From Congregibacter sp. (GTDB lineage: Bacteria; Pseudomonadota; Gammaproteobacteria; Pseudomonadales; Halieaceae), in NCBI GenBank assembly GCA_013911345.1, contig JACETJ010000087.1, positions 1 through 6,065 of the forward strand: a DNA stretch of 6,065 nt, given 5' to 3'. This document shows positions 4,402-6,065 of the stretch, piece by piece. The position numbers were made by a program, and so were the translations under genes. How positions within the stretch are numbered: position 1 is the stretch's first letter; each line of letters starts with the position of its first letter. The notes beneath the pieces were generated by a model that saw nothing but the letters and a program-made list of their open reading frames with translations, did not search any database and was not told the origin of the DNA.

Positions 4402-5691
4402 TTAGACAAAGGCGAAGCGAGCCGTAAAAATCAATGCCATTACCCACGCCGCGGCACTGACATCGGCACTTTTTCCGGCGATCACCTTTAACACCACGTA
4501 GCTTAAAAACCCGGCTGCGATGCCGTTCGCTATGGAGAAAGACAGCGGCACCATAATGATGGTGAGGAGCGCGGGCAGGAGTTCGGTGGGGTCGGACCAG
4601 GTGAGGTGCTGCATCCCCGACATCATCAGGAGCGCTACGTAGAGCAATGCGCCGGCAGTAGCAAAAGGCGGAATCATGCTCGCTAGCGGTGCGAAAAAGA
4701 TCATCGCTAAAAACAGCACGCCCACGGCGCAGGCCGTGAGACCGGTTTTGCCCCCTGCAGCGACACCCGCTGCACTTTCTACGTAGGAGGTCACCGGCGC
4801 GCAGCCCACAAATGCCCCCGCCACGCTGCTTGTGCTGTCTGCCTTGAGCGCTCTGTCGAGATTCTCAATGCTGCCATCGGCCTTGGTGAGTCCCGCCTGT
4901 GTCGCCACACCTACCAAGGTGCCAGCCGTGTCGAACAGGTTCACAAACAGAATGGACGCGATAGCGCTGATCATCGCAACGTCCAGCGCAGCGGCGATAT
5001 CCAGCTGGCCAAGCACGGGTGAGATGGAGGGCGGCACGGACATGACTCCCTGATATTGCACCGCGCCTAAGCTCAATCCGACGACGGTGACCAGCAGAAT
5101 GCCGAGCAAAATGGCCCCGGGAAAGCGCCGCGTGGCCAGCCCGGTAATGATGAGAAAGCCCAATGCGGCCAGCAGGGTTTCGGTGATCTGAAAATTACCG
5201 AGCGAGAGTAGGGTGGCCGGGTGGTCGACGATCAGCCCGCCATTACGTAACCCAATCATGCCCACGAAAAGTCCGATGCCTGCTCCCATCGCGATGCGCA
5301 GGTTCCAGGGAATGCTGACCAGCATCCACTCTCTGAGTCGAGTGACAGTTAGGATTACGAACAGGATGCCCGCAATAAAGACCGCACCCAGTGCGGTCTG
5401 CCATGGGTAACCCATATCGCCGACGATGGTGTAGGTAAAGAAAGCGTTAAGCCCCATGCCCGGCGCGAGACCTACCGGCCAGTTTGCATAGAGCCCCATA
5501 AAGAAGCAGGCCACTGCCGCCGCAATGCAGGTAGCGACAAACGCCGCGCCTTGCTCCATACCCGCCGAGGCCATCATTTGCGGATTCACAAAGGCGATAT
5601 ACGCCATGGCCATGAACGTGGTGAGGCCTGCGCTCAGCTCAATGCCAACGGTGGTATTTGATTCAGAGAGTTTGAAAAACCGGTCCACCAT
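4402..5691 (-). CDS. AzgA-type NCS2 purine permease (adenine/guanine/hypoxanthine)
   Basis: This 429-aa inner-membrane protein is a proton-coupled purine transporter of the NCS2 family, AzgA branch, nearest in remembered sequence to E. coli AdeP/AdeQ and Bacillus PbuG. Family marks are AGLTTFMAMAYIAFVNPQMM (21-40), APGMGLNAFF (76-85), VNLFDTAGTLVGVA (250-263, with D254 in membrane segment 8) and VTSYVESAAGVAAGGKTGLT (300-319, with E305 in segment 10); these two segments hold the substrate-binding acids in the family. Length and the 13-14 hydrophobic segments are normal. I chose the ATG at 5689-5691; AGAGG lies only three bases before it, and the adjacent GTG (5686-5688) would have better spacing. 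A TTG five codons upstream would precede the Shine-Dalgarno. It follows the TonB receptor gene after 28 bases and converges on PRT-B. Which purine it carries cannot be told from sequence alone. Confidence 0.97.
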   Translation of the reverse strand: MVDRFFKLSESNTTVGIELSAGLTTFMAMAYIAFVNPQMMASAGMEQGAAFVATCIAAAVACFFMGLYANWPVGLAPGMGLNAFFTYTIVGDMGYPWQTALGAVFIAGILFVILTVTRLREWMLVSIPWNLRIAMGAGIGLFVGMIGLRNGGLIVDHPATLLSLGNFQITETLLAALGFLIITGLATRRFPGAILLGILLVTVVGLSLGAVQYQGVMSVPPSISPVLGQLDIAAALDVAMISAIASILFVNLFDTAGTLVGVATQAGLTKADGSIENLDRALKADSTSSVAGAFVGCAPVTSYVESAAGVAAGGKTGLTACAVGVLFLAMIFFAPLASMIPPFATAGALLYVALLMMSGMQHLTWSDPTELLPALLTIIMVPLSFSIANGIAAGFLSYVVLKVIAGKSADVSAAAWVMALIFTARFAFV

Positions 5692-5703
5692 CTGCCTCTT
5701 TAT

Positions 5704-5718
5704 CAAAAGCTGCTTTTG
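5704..5718. repeat. Perfect inverted repeat between the receptor and permease genes
   Basis: CAAAAGC (5704-5710) and GCTTTTG (5712-5718) are perfect complements around one central base. The repeat fills most of the 28-base gap and ends two bases from the receptor stop codon, just upstream of the permease ribosome binding site. As RNA it would form a six-pair stem with a three-base loop, too weak for a terminator; it might be a protein site or chance. Confidence 0.4.
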
Positions 5719-5719
5719 T

Positions 5720-6065
5720 TCAGAAATCGATGCCTATGCGAGCCATTAGCTGACGCGGCGGGATGAACTGATCACCCGTGGCGCCAACACCAAATACGTC
5801 GGTAAAGCGCGCATTAATGCCGTCCTCGTCTGTCAGGTTTTTGCCAATCAGCTCGACCCGCCAGTTGGCGTCGGTCGGCGAGAAACGCAGCACCAAGTCG
5901 AAGGTGTCGTAACCGTCGACTTCGTCAGTAGTGGGGTTATTAAAAATACGGTGCCTGAAGTCACCGCGGTGGGTATAACTGAGAGTACCCTCGAAATCAC
6001 CCCAGCTCCCTATGGAGTTGCTGTAGGTCAGCGCAAGATTCGCCGTGAAGCCAGGTGTTTTAGCC
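5720..6065 (-). CDS. TonB-dependent outer-membrane receptor, C-terminal 114 aa (partial)
   Basis: The open frame enters from the right edge and ends with TGA at 5720-5722. The sequence alternates polar and hydrophobic residues as beta strands of an outer-membrane barrel: FTANLALTYS, FEGTLSYTHRGDFRH, DTFDLVLRFSP, WRVELIGKNLTDED and the last strand RQLMARIGIDF. The phrase ELIGKNLTDE followed by an aromatic-rich turn and a strand ending in Phe is the standard end of TonB-dependent receptors, and the terminal Phe is the signal for barrel assembly. The plug, TonB box and signal peptide lie outside the window. Such receptors import scarce substrates (iron chelates, vitamins, sugars, others) with energy from TonB-ExbB-ExbD. 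The close same-strand spacing to the purine permease suggests co-transcription and perhaps a nucleobase-related substrate; that is inference. Confidence 0.93.
   Translation of the reverse strand, partial: AKTPGFTANLALTYSNSIGSWGDFEGTLSYTHRGDFRHRIFNNPTTDEVDGYDTFDLVLRFSPTDANWRVELIGKNLTDEDGINARFTDVFGVGATGDQFIPPRQLMARIGIDF

Overview
The window looks like chromosomal DNA of a free-living Gammaproteobacterium of moderate GC content, plausibly a marine one. This rests on an endonuclease VIII very close to the E. coli form, a DUF2970 protein (a family I know from beta- and gammaproteobacteria), a TonB-dependent outer-membrane receptor and an AdeP-like purine permease. I see no phage, insertion sequence, CRISPR array or integration site. 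Apart from one tRNA and one phosphoribosyltransferase, every gene lies on the minus strand.

Layout. Positions 1-335 hold a tRNA-Cys(GCA) with its promoter and a weak terminator. On the minus strand from 1940 down to 365 lie five short genes: a 68-aa two-helix membrane protein, an 83-aa membrane protein, a GFA/CENP-V zinc protein, a DUF2970 protein and an unrecognised 53-aa protein. From 3684 down to 2038, also minus, come a purine-type phosphoribosyltransferase (PRT-A), a 43-aa Cys-rich protein and nei. A second, paralogous phosphoribosyltransferase (PRT-B, plus strand, 3760-4329) diverges from PRT-A across a 75-base gap. It converges on an AzgA-type NCS2 purine permease (4402-5691, minus). 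Behind the permease, 28 bases away on the same strand, is the C-terminal end of a TonB-dependent receptor that runs off the right edge.

How they may work together. The outer-membrane receptor, inner-membrane purine permease and two COG2236-type phosphoribosyltransferases make a plausible uptake-and-salvage route for nucleobases: import across both membranes, then capture as nucleotides. The gene families are clear; the receptor's substrate and the functional link are inference. The two phosphoribosyltransferases differ at active-site positions. PRT-B keeps the Asp-Thr-Gly-x-Thr ending of the PRPP loop and PRT-A has Ser-Ser-Gly-Tyr-Asn, so they probably do not do the same job.

The least expected item is the small protein at 2913-3044. 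It carries a Cys-x-Cys...Cys-x3-His pattern close to, but one residue shorter than, the CDGSH iron-sulfur motif, and it has a strong ribosome binding site. Most of the rest is ordinary housekeeping sequence.
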